A stretch of DNA of 64,000 nt from Vreelandella populi (GCF_003989825.1 NZ_RZHE01000015.1:310001-374000), one strand, 5' to 3'; numbered from the stretch's first letter, positions 37,763 to 47,614 are shown. Numbers and translations are program-made. Notes: a model not told the origin generated them from the sequence alone.

Positions 37763-39010
37763 TTATTTCTTAACGCTAAACTCGGGGTAGGCCTCGAGAC
37801 CGCATTCCGCGATATCCACGCCTTCATACTCTTCTTCTTCACTAACCCGAATGCCCATGATGGCTTTAAGCACCAGCCAGACCACCAGACTTGCCAGGAA
37901 TACCCAGGCAAATATGCCGACAATACCGATCAGCTGAGCGCCGAACGAGGCTTCCTCGTTAGTGATCGGCACGGCCAGCACGCCCCAGATACCCACCACA
38001 CCATGTACGGAAATCGCGCCGACCGGGTCATCCAGCTTGAGCTTATCGAGTGTGACAATCGCGATGACAACGATCAAACCACCCACCGCACCGATAGTCG
38101 CCGCGCCCAGGCCAGTGGGGGAAAGTGGATCGGCGGTAATCGCCACGAGGCCCGCCAGCGCCCCGTTAAGTGCCATGGTGAGATCCGCCTTGCGGAACCA
38201 CAGCTTGGCCAGAATAAGGGCTGCAATCACACCGCCAGCCGCGGCGGCGTTGGTGTTCACAAAGACCTGCGCCACGTTGTTGGCCGAGCCGATATCCGAC
38301 ATTTTCAGCTCAGAGCCGCCGTTAAAACCGAACCAACCCATCCATAAAATGAACGTGCCCAGCGTTGCCAGCGGCATGTTGGCACCTGGGATCGCATGGA
38401 TAGAGCCGTCCTTACCGTATTTACCCTTACGAGGGCCAAGGATCAGCACACCTGCCAACGCGGCTGCAGCACCTGCCATATGAACAATGCCCGAACCGGC
38501 GTAGTCGGAGTAACCCACGGCATCCAGCCAGCCGCCGCCCCAGGTCCAGTAGCCGGACACCGGGTAGATAAACGCGGTCATGACTACGGCAAACGCCAGG
38601 AAGGCCCACAGCTTCATGCGCTCGGCTACTGCACCGGAAACGATCGACATGGCGGTTGCCACGAACACCACCTGGAAGAAGTAGTCAGCGCGCATGGAGT
38701 AGTAAGGCGCATCTTCGCCGCCTGCGAGCACTGCATCCATGCTGTTTTCAGCGCCGATCAAGAAGCCCAGGCTCGGCAGGAAGCCGCCTTCGCTGCTTGA
38801 GTACATGATGTAGTAGCCCACCAGCAGGTACATGGTGCAGGCAATGGCGAACAGTGCGATATTTTTGGTTAGAATTTCCGCGGTGTTCTTGGAGCGCACC
38901 ATACCGGCTTCCAGCATGGCAAAGCCGGCAGCCATCCACATGACCAGCACGCCGCAAATCAAGAAATAAAAGGTGTCGAGCGCGTAGCTCAGATCAGCCA
39001 GTTCGTTCAT
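37763..39010 (-). CDS. amtB: Ammonium transporter AmtB
   Basis: A 415-residue inner-membrane ammonium channel with about eleven membrane segments and a short cytoplasmic tail (VSEEEEYEGVDIAECGLEAYPEF). Marker segments include GFAMLEAGMVRSKN near residue 30, GSGIVHMAGAAAALAGV with the first pore histidine region near 175, and ISVHGVVGIWGVLAVP with the second pore histidine near 330. PII (GlnK) binds it and blocks it when nitrogen is plentiful. It follows glnK by 46 bases in the same direction. Confidence 0.95.
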   Translation of the reverse strand: MNELADLSYALDTFYFLICGVLVMWMAAGFAMLEAGMVRSKNTAEILTKNIALFAIACTMYLLVGYYIMYSSSEGGFLPSLGFLIGAENSMDAVLAGGEDAPYYSMRADYFFQVVFVATAMSIVSGAVAERMKLWAFLAFAVVMTAFIYPVSGYWTWGGGWLDAVGYSDYAGSGIVHMAGAAAALAGVLILGPRKGKYGKDGSIHAIPGANMPLATLGTFILWMGWFGFNGGSELKMSDIGSANNVAQVFVNTNAAAAGGVIAALILAKLWFRKADLTMALNGALAGLVAITADPLSPTGLGAATIGAVGGLIVVIAIVTLDKLKLDDPVGAISVHGVVGIWGVLAVPITNEEASFGAQLIGIVGIFAWVFLASLVVWLVLKAIMGIRVSEEEEYEGVDIAECGLEAYPEFSVKK

Positions 39011-39056
39011 TTTCAGTTCCCCGTTGAACCCAGAAAGTATCCCAGTGAGTCCCTAC

Positions 39057-39467
<411 letters not shown>

Positions 39468-39471
39468 CTAA

Positions 39472-39487
39472 TGCGCATACCGTGCCA
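39472..39487 (-). promoter_or_regulatory. Sigma-54 (RpoN) promoter of glnK-amtB
   Basis: On the minus strand the sequence TGGCACGGTATGCGCA matches the -24/-12 consensus TGGCACG-N4-TTGCW at the invariant GG and GC positions with correct spacing. The expected transcription start is about 65 bases before the glnK ATG. Confidence 0.78.
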
Positions 39488-39745
39488 TTCAATATTTTTT
39501 TATTACTTTTTAGATACTTAAATAAAAAAAACGTGCTTTAAAGCACTGTTTAGGGTCATCTCAGATCAAGCATCTTCGTCTTTGCACCAAAAGAAATCGT
39601 CTCGCCCCTGCCAATGCACCATTAGCGGGCAGCAGCCCTTACAATAAATACTCAGGGAACGCAGCCAATACATGCGCACTCGCGCAGGGTTGCGTATCCT
39701 TGGGATAGCGCCCATTTTTAAAGCATTAACATTGAGGAGAGAATC
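39488..39745. other. Intergenic region between the glnK promoter and ubiK
   Basis: It starts with a very AT-rich stretch holding a GTGCTTTAAAGCAC palindrome, likely NtrC or structural DNA. A minus-strand frame ending at 39566 contains a Cys-rich stretch (IYCKGCC, FFWCKDEDA) of about 50 residues, but its N-terminus overlaps ubiK and no ribosome site is clear; I do not call it as a gene. The ubiK promoter must lie near 39680-39730. Confidence 0.5.
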
Positions 39746-40153
39746 ATGACACCCCAGGACCGTATCAGCCGTTTGGCTCAACAGATTGGCGACCGTTTAC
39801 AGAATGCGTCACAAGCCCCTGAAGATATCCAGAAAGGCGTTCAGCAGGTGGTTCGTGGTGCTTTTGACCGTTTGGAACTTGTCTCTCGGGAAGATTTCGA
39901 CATCCTGATGGATGTACTGCAGCGCACGCGCACTCGGGTAGAGGCGCTGGAGCGTCAGGTGGCAAGTCTTGAAACGGCAATCGAAAACCAGAAGTCCGCT
40001 CCCAAGGCGCCAGCGCCCACGTCCTCTGTTGAAGCCAAGGAAAGCCCGGCAAAAGATGATACCGCCAAGGCAACAGTGAAAAAGCCCAAGACTGCTGACA
40101 CTGCCACTCCCAGCAAGCGAGCGGCGAGCAGTAGCCTGAAAGATGATAAGTAA
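39746..40153 (+). CDS. ubiK: Ubiquinone biosynthesis accessory factor UbiK (BMFP domain)
   Basis: A 135-residue protein. The N-terminal part (residues 1-75, DRISRLAQQIGDRL, LVSREDFDILMDVLQRTRTR, LERQVASLE) is the conserved BMFP coiled-coil domain that helps aerobic ubiquinone synthesis with UbiJ in E. coli. The tail from about residue 80 is Ala/Lys/Pro rich and probably disordered, making it longer than E. coli YqiC (about 100). GAGGAGAG site before ATG. Confidence 0.88.
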   Translation: MTPQDRISRLAQQIGDRLQNASQAPEDIQKGVQQVVRGAFDRLELVSREDFDILMDVLQRTRTRVEALERQVASLETAIENQKSAPKAPAPTSSVEAKESPAKDDTAKATVKKPKTADTATPSKRAASSSLKDDK

Positions 40154-40425
40154 GGCCACCGAGGGTCACGATTGGGGCATTTATCATGGCGTTTTACCCC
40201 GCCAAGAATAGGATCCCGATTAACCACAACCTGTTCTCTGGTTAACCCATGAACCGACATATCGTTTTAAGCGCTGGCCTTTTGAGCGGCGCTTTTCTTG
40301 TGCTTGCCTTTTCTCAACAATAGGCTGATCGCTCTATCTAAGACACTCTGGTGGCAGGCTCGCGTTCTTTCCCCCAAATCAGCCAGATACCGTGGTCTGT
40401 AAATCCGCCATGAGCCTCCGCTTGC

Positions 40426-40455
40426 TTGACAATGTAAAATGATCGTTTTACATTG
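40426..40455 (+). promoter_or_regulatory. Sigma-70 promoter overlapping a TetR-type operator palindrome
   Basis: TTGACA (40426-40431) and TACATT (40449-40454) are 17 bases apart. A perfect 10-bp inverted repeat, CAATGTAAAA (40430-40439) and TTTTACATTG (40446-40455), covers the promoter, so the TetR protein encoded directly after it is probably autoregulatory. The -10 box ends six bases before the ATG at 40461. The preceding 270 bases after ubiK hold no gene that I can see. Confidence 0.78.
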
Positions 40456-40460
40456 AATGC

Positions 40461-40988
40461 ATGGATATTAAAACGAAGCTTATCTCCGCCGCAGAATCCC
40501 TTTTCGACCGACACGGTTTTACCGCCACGGGGATGGACCGGCTTACCCAGGCTGCCGGTATGTCGAGCAGAACGCTCTATAAACATGCGGGTAGTAAACA
40601 TTCACTTATCGCCAAGGTGCTTTCGGAACGGGACAAGCGATTCTTACGTAGATTGGATGTGAGCAGTGTTGATGCGCTGTTCAAAGCGCTGGAAGACTGG
40701 GTGCGGGTAGAAGGGTGCCGAGGGTGTCTTTTTCTACGCGCTTATGGAGAAACCGGTGGCGATGTACCGGAGATCGCCGAGGTAATGGCCGCTCACAAGG
40801 CCGGGGTCTGGAACAAGATTCAGGAAATTGTCGCGCTTGAAACCAGCGGACGTGGCGATGAGCAGCTCGCCGAGCAAATTCTGATTCTGTTCGAAGGCGC
40901 AACGGCGACCGCCATCTATCGCGGTGCGGACGCCGTTACCACCGCTAGGCATTGCGCGGTTCGCCTAGTCAAACAGGCCTCATCATGA
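40461..40988 (+). CDS. TetR/AcrR-family transcriptional regulator
   Basis: A 175-residue regulator. HTH at about residues 24-45 (TGMDRLTQAAGMSSRTLYKHAGSK) and a variable ligand domain with CRGCLFLRAYGETGG. No ribosome site precedes the ATG, which coincides with the predicted transcription start, so the message may be leaderless. It overlaps the following MFS gene by ATGA. It probably represses both genes through the palindrome at its promoter. Confidence 0.87.
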   Translation: MDIKTKLISAAESLFDRHGFTATGMDRLTQAAGMSSRTLYKHAGSKHSLIAKVLSERDKRFLRRLDVSSVDALFKALEDWVRVEGCRGCLFLRAYGETGGDVPEIAEVMAAHKAGVWNKIQEIVALETSGRGDEQLAEQILILFEGATATAIYRGADAVTTARHCAVRLVKQASS

Positions 40989-42133
40989 GCCCGGGCATGA
41001 CACTTGGCACCGTAGGCTTTGGGCTCATCGCTATCTGCTACGGCTTTGCCCGCTTTGCTTTTGGGCTGTTTCTTCCTCAAATCGATGCGGATCTCTCTTT
41101 ATCCTCAACCGTGGGCGGGTTGATATCGGGCGGCTCTTTTCTAGGCTATTGCGTGGCTATCGTTGTCTCTGCCCACCTGACCGAACGGTTAGGGCCCCGT
41201 GTGGTGGCAACCGGCGCGGCACTCGTAGCGGCAGTGGGTATGATAGGCATCGCAGCGGCCCCCTCATCACTATGGCTTGCAGGTGCTGTAATGCTGGCAG
41301 GCTCCAGCACAGGCCTGGCTTCACCGCCCATGGCCGCCGCCGTGGACGCTGCCGTCAAGCCCGCCCGGCAGGGTGCCACCAACACGATTATCAATGCCGG
41401 CACCGGTGCAGGCGTGGTACTTTCAGGACCCGTGGCGCTGCTAATGGGTGGACACTGGCGGGTCGCTTTCTTGGTCTTTGCAGCCACTGCTTTATGCATG
41501 GCGATAGCAGTGGCATTCAGTGTACCGGTTAACGCTAAACCAGTGGGGGGAAGCGAGAAAGGCTTACCGCGAATCAATAAGGCGCTTAAACGTCTGATTA
41601 TCGCCTCTTTTCTGATGGGCGCCTCAAGCACGGCCCTATGGTCTTTTGGCAGCCAGCTGGTCACGCTGCGATTAGGCTGGGGCCATACCGGCGTGGGGCT
41701 TTTATGGATCGCCATTGGCGCGGCGGGCATGGCAGGCGCGTGGGCTGGATCACTCGTTGCCCGGTTTGGAATTGACCGGACACACTGGCTATTCTTGGGT
41801 GCACTGGCAGGTGGCATCTTTCTGGTGGGTTTTGAGGGCACCACACCCGCTCTATCGCTACTTGGCGGCGCGCTCTTTGGTATGGCCTACATCATGCTTA
41901 CCGGCGTCTATCTGGTGTGGGGGGTCTCAGCATTACCCAGCCGCCCGGCTACAGGTCTGATGATAGGCTTTTTAACCATTGCTATTGGCCAAACCCTAGG
42001 CGCGCCCCTTTTCGGTCTTCTCATGGATCAATTGGCGCCTACCTACGCAGTGATTACGTTCGCCCTCCTTGCCTTTACGGCAGGATTGTCGAAATCGGGT
42101 AAGGCACTTAAAGCAGGGCGTTGCAAACAATAA
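40985..42133 (+). CDS. MFS transporter, YbfB/YjiJ-like
   Basis: A 382-residue inner-membrane protein with about twelve membrane segments and the family start GLIAICYGFARFAFGLFLPQI. ATG at 40985 overlaps the tetR stop (ATGA). An earlier in-frame start would lie inside tetR. Substrate unknown; linkage to a TetR regulator suggests export of a small toxic compound. Confidence 0.86.
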   Translation: MSPGMTLGTVGFGLIAICYGFARFAFGLFLPQIDADLSLSSTVGGLISGGSFLGYCVAIVVSAHLTERLGPRVVATGAALVAAVGMIGIAAAPSSLWLAGAVMLAGSSTGLASPPMAAAVDAAVKPARQGATNTIINAGTGAGVVLSGPVALLMGGHWRVAFLVFAATALCMAIAVAFSVPVNAKPVGGSEKGLPRINKALKRLIIASFLMGASSTALWSFGSQLVTLRLGWGHTGVGLLWIAIGAAGMAGAWAGSLVARFGIDRTHWLFLGALAGGIFLVGFEGTTPALSLLGGALFGMAYIMLTGVYLVWGVSALPSRPATGLMIGFLTIAIGQTLGAPLFGLLMDQLAPTYAVITFALLAFTAGLSKSGKALKAGRCKQ

Positions 42134-42180
42134 ATATTATCGTTTAAATACAGCTCTTCTTTCAAAAATGGCTCTACCCC

Positions 42181-43041
42181 ATGCGCCGTACCGTGACGCA
42201 CTTCATTGCCCGTGGCCTACTGCTCATAACCGGCCTACTAACCGTGACCAACGCCCAGGCCCAGTTCGCCACGGTAGACTGGACTATTGCAGAAACGCTG
42301 GTTGCGATTGGCGCACCGATTAGCGGCGTTGCCCAGCAGCAGGATTACTACGACTGGGTAGGCGAGCCGCATCTTCCAGAAAGCTCCGCCGACCTTGGGC
42401 TGCGCGCCCAGCCCAACTTCGAGCTGCTGGCCCAGCTTGCCCCAGAGCAAATCTTGATATCGCCGATGTTCGCCTCGCTTACACCGCGCCTGGAGCGCAT
42501 TGCCCCGGTCACCTCGCTTGCGCTCTATTCCCCCGACGCGGATACCTGGCAGGAAATGCAGGCGCTGACACGCGAGCTGGGGGAACTGACCGACCGCGAA
42601 GCGGCGGCAGAGCAACTGATTGAAGACACACAAACGCTGATGGCATCACTGCACGACGCGCAGCCGGATACCGCACCGCTATTGATGGTGCAATTCATGG
42701 ATGCACGGCACGTGCGGATCTTTGGCGAAAACAGCCTGTATAACGCGGTGCTTGAACAGCTTGGCCTGGCCAACGCTTGGGATCAGCCCACTAACGCCTG
42801 GGGGTTTTCCCTGACGGGCATCGAGGTGCTCGCTGGCTACCCCGACGCCCGGCTGGTAATCATCGACCCGCTGCCCCTGGGTGTGGAGGAGCAGCTGGCC
42901 ACAAGCGGCCTGTGGCTGCAGCTGCCGATTGTCAGAAACAACAACCTGCTGCGCCTGCCACCGGTGTGGAGCTTTGGCGCGCTGCCTTCGGCACAGCGTT
43001 TTGCGAATGTGCTGAGCGCGGCGCTTACCAACGATAGCTGA
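42181..43041 (+). CDS. Iron-siderophore ABC transporter substrate-binding protein (FhuD-like)
   Basis: A 286-residue periplasmic protein with a signal peptide (LLLITGLLTVTNAQAQ). FhuD-type segments include DWTIAETLVAIGAPISGVA near residue 35, PEQILISPMFASL near 100 and FMDARHVRIFGENSLYNAVLEQLGLANAW near 175. It probably binds hydroxamate siderophores. The permease and ATPase are not next to it. Its 3' end overlaps the convergent TonB receptor gene by 17 bases. Confidence 0.87.
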   Translation: MRRTVTHFIARGLLLITGLLTVTNAQAQFATVDWTIAETLVAIGAPISGVAQQQDYYDWVGEPHLPESSADLGLRAQPNFELLAQLAPEQILISPMFASLTPRLERIAPVTSLALYSPDADTWQEMQALTRELGELTDREAAAEQLIEDTQTLMASLHDAQPDTAPLLMVQFMDARHVRIFGENSLYNAVLEQLGLANAWDQPTNAWGFSLTGIEVLAGYPDARLVIIDPLPLGVEEQLATSGLWLQLPIVRNNNLLRLPPVWSFGALPSAQRFANVLSAALTNDS

Positions 43042-45073
43042 CGCTGCCAATCACGCTGCGCGATTCCCCGAAATAGCACCAGTAGTCGCAGCTGGCCACG
43101 TACTCCTTGTCGGTCAGGTTGTTGACGTTGAGCTGAGCCTGCCAGCCCTCGGCAAACTCATAGCCGATCATGGCATCTGCCAGGGTGAAGCTACTCACCT
43201 GGGTGTCGCCATCCACGCTTTCACCTACGTAGCGCACGCCGCCGCCTAGGGTAACGCCATCCAGCGCGCCACCGGTAAAGGCGTAATCCAGCCAGGTAGA
43301 CGCCTGATGACGCGGAATCAGGCTGGCGCGCTGGTCATCTTCCAGGCGCGAGTCGGTATAGGTGTAGGCGGCGGTGACCTTCAGGTCTTCGGTGACATAG
43401 CCCACGCCTTCAAGCTCAAACCCCTTGGAGCTACGCTCTCCCTCCTGAACCTGGAAGCCCGCCGGCGAGGTGACCAACGTGTTGCTCTCTTCCAGATCGA
43501 ACACAGCGGCCGTCACGTAGCCATCCCAGCCTATCGGTGCATACTTCACACCCGCTTCCCACTGGCGCCCTTCACGCGGGTCATAAAGGCTTCCTGCGCT
43601 ATCGGATTGGGCAATCGGCTCGAACGACTCAGTGTAACTGACGTAAGGATTAACCCCGTTCTCGCCCAGATACATGACGCCGCCAGACCAGGAGAGCTGG
43701 TTATCGTCGGAGCGCTCAGTGGTGCTCGCCGTCACGTTGGTATTCTCGGTCTCGGCATGGTCGTAGCGCACGCCGCCCAGTAGTACCCAACGGTCATCCA
43801 GGCGCAGCTGATTTTGCAGGTAAACGCCGGTTTGCTCCTTATCGATATGCCGCTCGATCAAGTCTTCGGCGGCAAACGGCGTGTAGTTGCCGTAGGTGGG
43901 CGTGAAGATATCGATCGGTGCACCGAAGGCGTAGTCGTCGCCCTCCTGGCCCTTGAGGCCCAGGTTCTGGTAATCAACGCCCACCAGTAGGGTGTTTTCG
44001 GTGCGCTCGGTGTACCAGTTGCCCACAAAACGGTTATCTACCGTCCAGCTATCGGCCTTGCCGTCGCGCAGCGTCAAGCCGCGTGACGCACGGCGGTCAT
44101 CCACCATGGAGAGCGCGTAGGTGCTGCGCAGTTCCAGGTCGAGTTCGCTGTAGCGTAAATCCTGCTCGAATGCCCAGGTGTCGTTAAAATTGTGACGCAG
44201 CTCGTAACCCATGCCCCACTGGGTACGCTTGTTACGGTCGTAGTCGGGTTCGCTGACGTTGGATTGCGGGCTGACCCGGCCAAAGGGCGTATCCTGAATG
44301 CTGCCATAGGGCAGCTTGAAGCCATTGACGGGCACGCCGTCGTCCTTCTGCACGCTGGCCAGGAAGGTAACGCTGGTGTCGTCACTGACATCCACCGCAA
44401 GACTGGGCGCAAAGTAGTAGCGCTCGTTATCCGTGTTATCCAGATCGCCGTCGCGCTCTTTATACATGCCCACCACGCGGTAGCGAACATCATCTGATTC
44501 GCCTACCGGCCCGCTAGTATCCACGCCTATCTGGCGATGGTTGCGATTACCCAGCTGGAAATTCACGTTGCCCTGGGGCGTATCGGTCGGCCGTTTGCTC
44601 ACCGCGTTGATCAAGCCACCGGGAGGCGCCTCACCGTAAAGAATCGAAGACGGGCCCTTGAATACATCAATCCGCTCAAGGCCGTAAGGCTCGGGTAGCC
44701 ACTGATAGAAGCCTTCGCGGTAAATCCGCAAGCCATCCTGGTAGGTGGATTGGTCAAACCCGCGCACCTTGAACCAGTCAGTATCGTTATCGCTGCCGTA
44801 GTGACCGGCAAGCACCCCCGCACGGTAGCGGAAGGTTTCATCCAACTGCTGTACGTTGCGGGTGTCAAGCTCTTCACGGTCCACGCTGGATACCGGGCGC
44901 GGCGTTTCCACCAGCGGGGTGTCCACTTTCAAGGCCGTGCCGACCACCACAACGGTATCGTTAATGACCGCCTCCTGGGCGCTAGCGGTGGCGCATACAA
45001 GAACAGCAATGACAGGAATCAGCGCGGCAATGGAACGCGCCAAGGGGCGGCGAACAAACGGCAAAGACGGCAT
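43025..45073 (-). CDS. TonB-dependent siderophore receptor
   Basis: A 682-residue outer-membrane receptor: signal peptide (ends near TASAQ, residue 33), plug domain with RVSS-like entry and RGFDQSTYQDGLRI, FKGPSSILYGEAPPGGLINAVSKRP (the plug signature), then a 22-strand barrel ending in aromatic SYRW-like residues (GSVSYRW). It resembles FhuA/FoxA-type ferric hydroxamate receptors. Together with the FhuD-like protein it suggests siderophore uptake. A half Fur-like box lies upstream. Confidence 0.92.
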   Translation of the reverse strand: MPSLPFVRRPLARSIAALIPVIAVLVCATASAQEAVINDTVVVVGTALKVDTPLVETPRPVSSVDREELDTRNVQQLDETFRYRAGVLAGHYGSDNDTDWFKVRGFDQSTYQDGLRIYREGFYQWLPEPYGLERIDVFKGPSSILYGEAPPGGLINAVSKRPTDTPQGNVNFQLGNRNHRQIGVDTSGPVGESDDVRYRVVGMYKERDGDLDNTDNERYYFAPSLAVDVSDDTSVTFLASVQKDDGVPVNGFKLPYGSIQDTPFGRVSPQSNVSEPDYDRNKRTQWGMGYELRHNFNDTWAFEQDLRYSELDLELRSTYALSMVDDRRASRGLTLRDGKADSWTVDNRFVGNWYTERTENTLLVGVDYQNLGLKGQEGDDYAFGAPIDIFTPTYGNYTPFAAEDLIERHIDKEQTGVYLQNQLRLDDRWVLLGGVRYDHAETENTNVTASTTERSDDNQLSWSGGVMYLGENGVNPYVSYTESFEPIAQSDSAGSLYDPREGRQWEAGVKYAPIGWDGYVTAAVFDLEESNTLVTSPAGFQVQEGERSSKGFELEGVGYVTEDLKVTAAYTYTDSRLEDDQRASLIPRHQASTWLDYAFTGGALDGVTLGGGVRYVGESVDGDTQVSSFTLADAMIGYEFAEGWQAQLNVNNLTDKEYVASCDYWCYFGESRSVIGSVSYRW

Positions 45074-45119
45074 GTGGACACTCGGTATAGTTAAAAGCAG
45101 AGAAGTAAAAAGTATTTTA

Positions 45120-45136
45120 GTGATAATCGTTGTGAT
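45120..45136. promoter_or_regulatory. Putative Fur box upstream of the TonB receptor
   Basis: GTGATAATCGTTGTGAT matches the left half of the Fur consensus (TGATAAT) exactly and the right half partly. It lies between the receptor gene (-) and comM (+), about 50 bases before the receptor start. Confidence 0.5.
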
Positions 45137-45227
45137 TTATATTCACTATACAGTGGCCTAGCCAGCGCTATCAACGCCTGCTCAAATAAGTTAAGTTAGG
45201 GTTAAGTAAAACTAGCGAGAGAGCGCA

Positions 45228-46736
45228 ATGACCTTAGCGATTGTTGCCACGCGCGCAGGCGTGGGCTTGGACGCACCTGCGGTGCACGTAGAAGTACACT
45301 TGGCCAACGGTTTGCCGGGGCTGACGCTGGTAGGCCTGCCCGAGACCGCGGTAAAAGAGAGCCGCGAGCGGGTGCGCAGCGCCCTGGTCAACGCAGGGTT
45401 TGATTTTCCCAACACTCGACGGATTACGCTAAACCTCGCACCCGCGGACCTTCCCAAGGAAGGCGGCCGGTTTGATCTGCCCATAGCACTCGGCATTCTT
45501 GCCGCTTCTGGCCAAATACCAGTAGAGGCGTTGGAAGGCATGGAGTGCGCGGGCGAGCTGGCATTGGACGGCAAGCTACGTGCCGTACACGGCATGCTGC
45601 CGTTTGCGCTGGCAACGCGCCGGTCTGGAAAAGCCTTAATTATTCCCCGTGAATGCGCCGATGAAGCCGCACTGGCGGGGGATCTTCCAGTACTGCCTGC
45701 CGATACGCTTTGGCAGGTTGTCGCTCACCTGCTCGACCAGGAGAAAATTCCACCCCACCGCTTACCCGCCTCGGTAAAAACGACCACGCCCATTGCGGAT
45801 CTGGCCGATGTGCGTGGCCAGCAGCAGGCACGCCGGGCATTGGAAGTGGCCGCTGCCGGTGGGCATAATCTGCTGTTCGCCGGCCCGCCTGGCACCGGCA
45901 AGACCATGCTCGCAAGCCGCCTGCCGGGTATTCTGCCGCCGCTTAGCGAGGATGATGCGTTAGCGGTGGCCGCCGTGCGCTCGGTATGCGGGCTACCCTT
46001 GGATGCTGACTGGGGAAAGCGCCCGTTTCGTCAACCGCACCATAGTGCGAGTGCTGCCGCGTTAGTGGGCGGTGGCTCTAAACCCAAACCGGGTGAGATT
46101 TCACTCGCCCACCACGGCGTGCTGTTTTTGGACGAGCTGCCGGAGTTTTCCCGCAACGTATTGGAAGTGCTTCGCCAGCCGCTGGAAACTGGCGAAATAC
46201 ATCTGGCCCGGGCCAGCCACGAACGCCGGTATCCGGCACAGTTTCAATTGGTCGCCGCCATGAACCCCTGCCCCTGCGGTCACTTGGGCGACCCACGCCA
46301 GCGCTGCCAATGCACCGCCAGCCAGATTCAGCGCTATCAGGCGCGGCTTTCAGGCCCGTTATTGGATCGTATTGATCTACAGGTTGAAGTTCCCGCGCTG
46401 CCGCCCGAACAGTTGACCGCCCAAACCCAGGGCGAATCCTCTGAAGCGGTGCGCGAGCGTGTGATGGCCGCAAGAGAGCGCCAGATGGCGCGCGGCGCGC
46501 TCAATAGCCAGCTAGGCGGCAAGGCGCTGGAAGCCGCCTGCGACTTGAACGATGAGGAACGCACCTGGCTTGCCGGCGTGCTGGAAAAGCTCAAGCTCTC
46601 CGCCCGCGCCTACCACCGGGTACTGCGCGTGGCGCTGACGCTGGCTGACCTACAGGGCGAGCCCAAGCCCTCCCAGGCGCATCTGATAGAAGCCATCGGC
46701 TATCGGCAGCTGGATAGGATGCTAGGGAAAGGCTGA
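45228..46736 (+). CDS. comM: YifB/ComM Mg-chelatase-like AAA+ ATPase
   Basis: A 502-residue AAA+ protein. An N-terminal Lon-protease-like ChlI domain (residues about 20-160) is followed by the helicase-type AAA domain with Walker A FAGPPGTGKTML near 215 and Walker B VLFLDELPEF near 300, a C-x-C-G loop (NPCPCGHLGDP) and a C-terminal domain ending EAIGYRQLDRMLGKG. ComM is a hexameric branch-migration helicase that promotes uptake-linked recombination in naturally competent bacteria. Two further degenerate copies of its C-terminal end lie downstream. Confidence 0.93.
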   Translation: MTLAIVATRAGVGLDAPAVHVEVHLANGLPGLTLVGLPETAVKESRERVRSALVNAGFDFPNTRRITLNLAPADLPKEGGRFDLPIALGILAASGQIPVEALEGMECAGELALDGKLRAVHGMLPFALATRRSGKALIIPRECADEAALAGDLPVLPADTLWQVVAHLLDQEKIPPHRLPASVKTTTPIADLADVRGQQQARRALEVAAAGGHNLLFAGPPGTGKTMLASRLPGILPPLSEDDALAVAAVRSVCGLPLDADWGKRPFRQPHHSASAAALVGGGSKPKPGEISLAHHGVLFLDELPEFSRNVLEVLRQPLETGEIHLARASHERRYPAQFQLVAAMNPCPCGHLGDPRQRCQCTASQIQRYQARLSGPLLDRIDLQVEVPALPPEQLTAQTQGESSEAVRERVMAARERQMARGALNSQLGGKALEAACDLNDEERTWLAGVLEKLKLSARAYHRVLRVALTLADLQGEPKPSQAHLIEAIGYRQLDRMLGKG

Positions 46737-46760
46737 AGACGCATGAAGGAAGGCCTGCCA

Positions 46761-47591
46761 TCAACTCTCGTGGCGGCCGCTCATTACCCACGCTGTCCAT
46801 GAGCCATCGAACAGCGAAAGGTGCTCGTACCCGGCCAGCTCCGCGGCCACCCACACAATGCAGGCCGTAATGCCGGAGCCACAGCTGAAGGTCAGATGAT
46901 CCGAAGGGTCAAGCTCTCTGCTACGCATGAGCCTTGAAATCTCCTCCTGGCTCTTGAAGTGCCCATTTTCCAGGAGCTCGGTGAAAGGCAGATTAACAGA
47001 GGAAGGAATATGCCCACTGGGAAATTCCGGGCGGGGCTCGGGCCCCGCCCCGGAAAAGCGCTCGGCACTTCGAGCATCCACCAGCTTGAAGCGTTGGCGC
47101 GCGATATTGTCGTAGACCTCGTCCACGCTGACCACGCTTTCGTTGGCCTGGAGCGCAGGCCGGGCAGGCAGCGGCGCTGGAGCGGAGTAGCCTTGCTGAA
47201 CCGGTAGCGACAGCGAGAGCCAGTGAGGCAAGCCGCCATCCAGCAGTTTTACCTTCTTGAAGCCCGCTTGGGTGAGCAGCCAATAGGCGCGCGGGGAAGA
47301 GTAGACACCCCGGTTATCGTAAATCACGATCTCATCGTCGGGTGCCAAGCCGAGGCCTTGGCACGCCTCTTCCAGTGCCTCTGTTAAGGGCAGCGTATGC
47401 GGAAATACCGCCTCCCGGTCGGAAAAGACTCGTTCAATATCGAACTCGAGCGCGCCGGGTATTTTTCGATCATCTTCCGGTACATGAGCCGCAATGGGGC
47501 TGTTGGGCAGCGATGCGTCCAGCACCGTGGGGGGTGCGTCACTCGCCAAACGATCCAGCAGGTCATGGGCACTAATCAGAATATCGGACAT
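46761..47591 (-). CDS. sseA: Sulfurtransferase with tandem rhodanese domains
   Basis: A 276-residue protein from ATG 47591. Two rhodanese domains: the N-terminal inactive one (VLDASLPNSPIA, VIYDNRGVYSSPRAYWLL) and the C-terminal one with LVDARSAERFSG and the active loop CGSGITACIVW, the CGSGxT form of 3-mercaptopyruvate sulfurtransferases. It probably moves sulfur from 3-mercaptopyruvate to cyanide or thiols. The gene points back towards comM and its upstream region is a comM 3' fragment, so it may have been inserted at this site. The symbol is from similarity by eye. Confidence 0.85.
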   Translation of the reverse strand: MSDILISAHDLLDRLASDAPPTVLDASLPNSPIAAHVPEDDRKIPGALEFDIERVFSDREAVFPHTLPLTEALEEACQGLGLAPDDEIVIYDNRGVYSSPRAYWLLTQAGFKKVKLLDGGLPHWLSLSLPVQQGYSAPAPLPARPALQANESVVSVDEVYDNIARQRFKLVDARSAERFSGAGPEPRPEFPSGHIPSSVNLPFTELLENGHFKSQEEISRLMRSRELDPSDHLTFSCGSGITACIVWVAAELAGYEHLSLFDGSWTAWVMSGRHES

Positions 47592-47614
47592 GAAAGAAAA
47601 CTCCCTTGAGTTGG

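Noticed and set aside
39566-39781. A 71-codon minus-strand frame with Cys-rich C-terminus
   Set aside because: Its N-terminus lies over the ubiK start and no ribosome site is visible; noted only in the intergenic entry.
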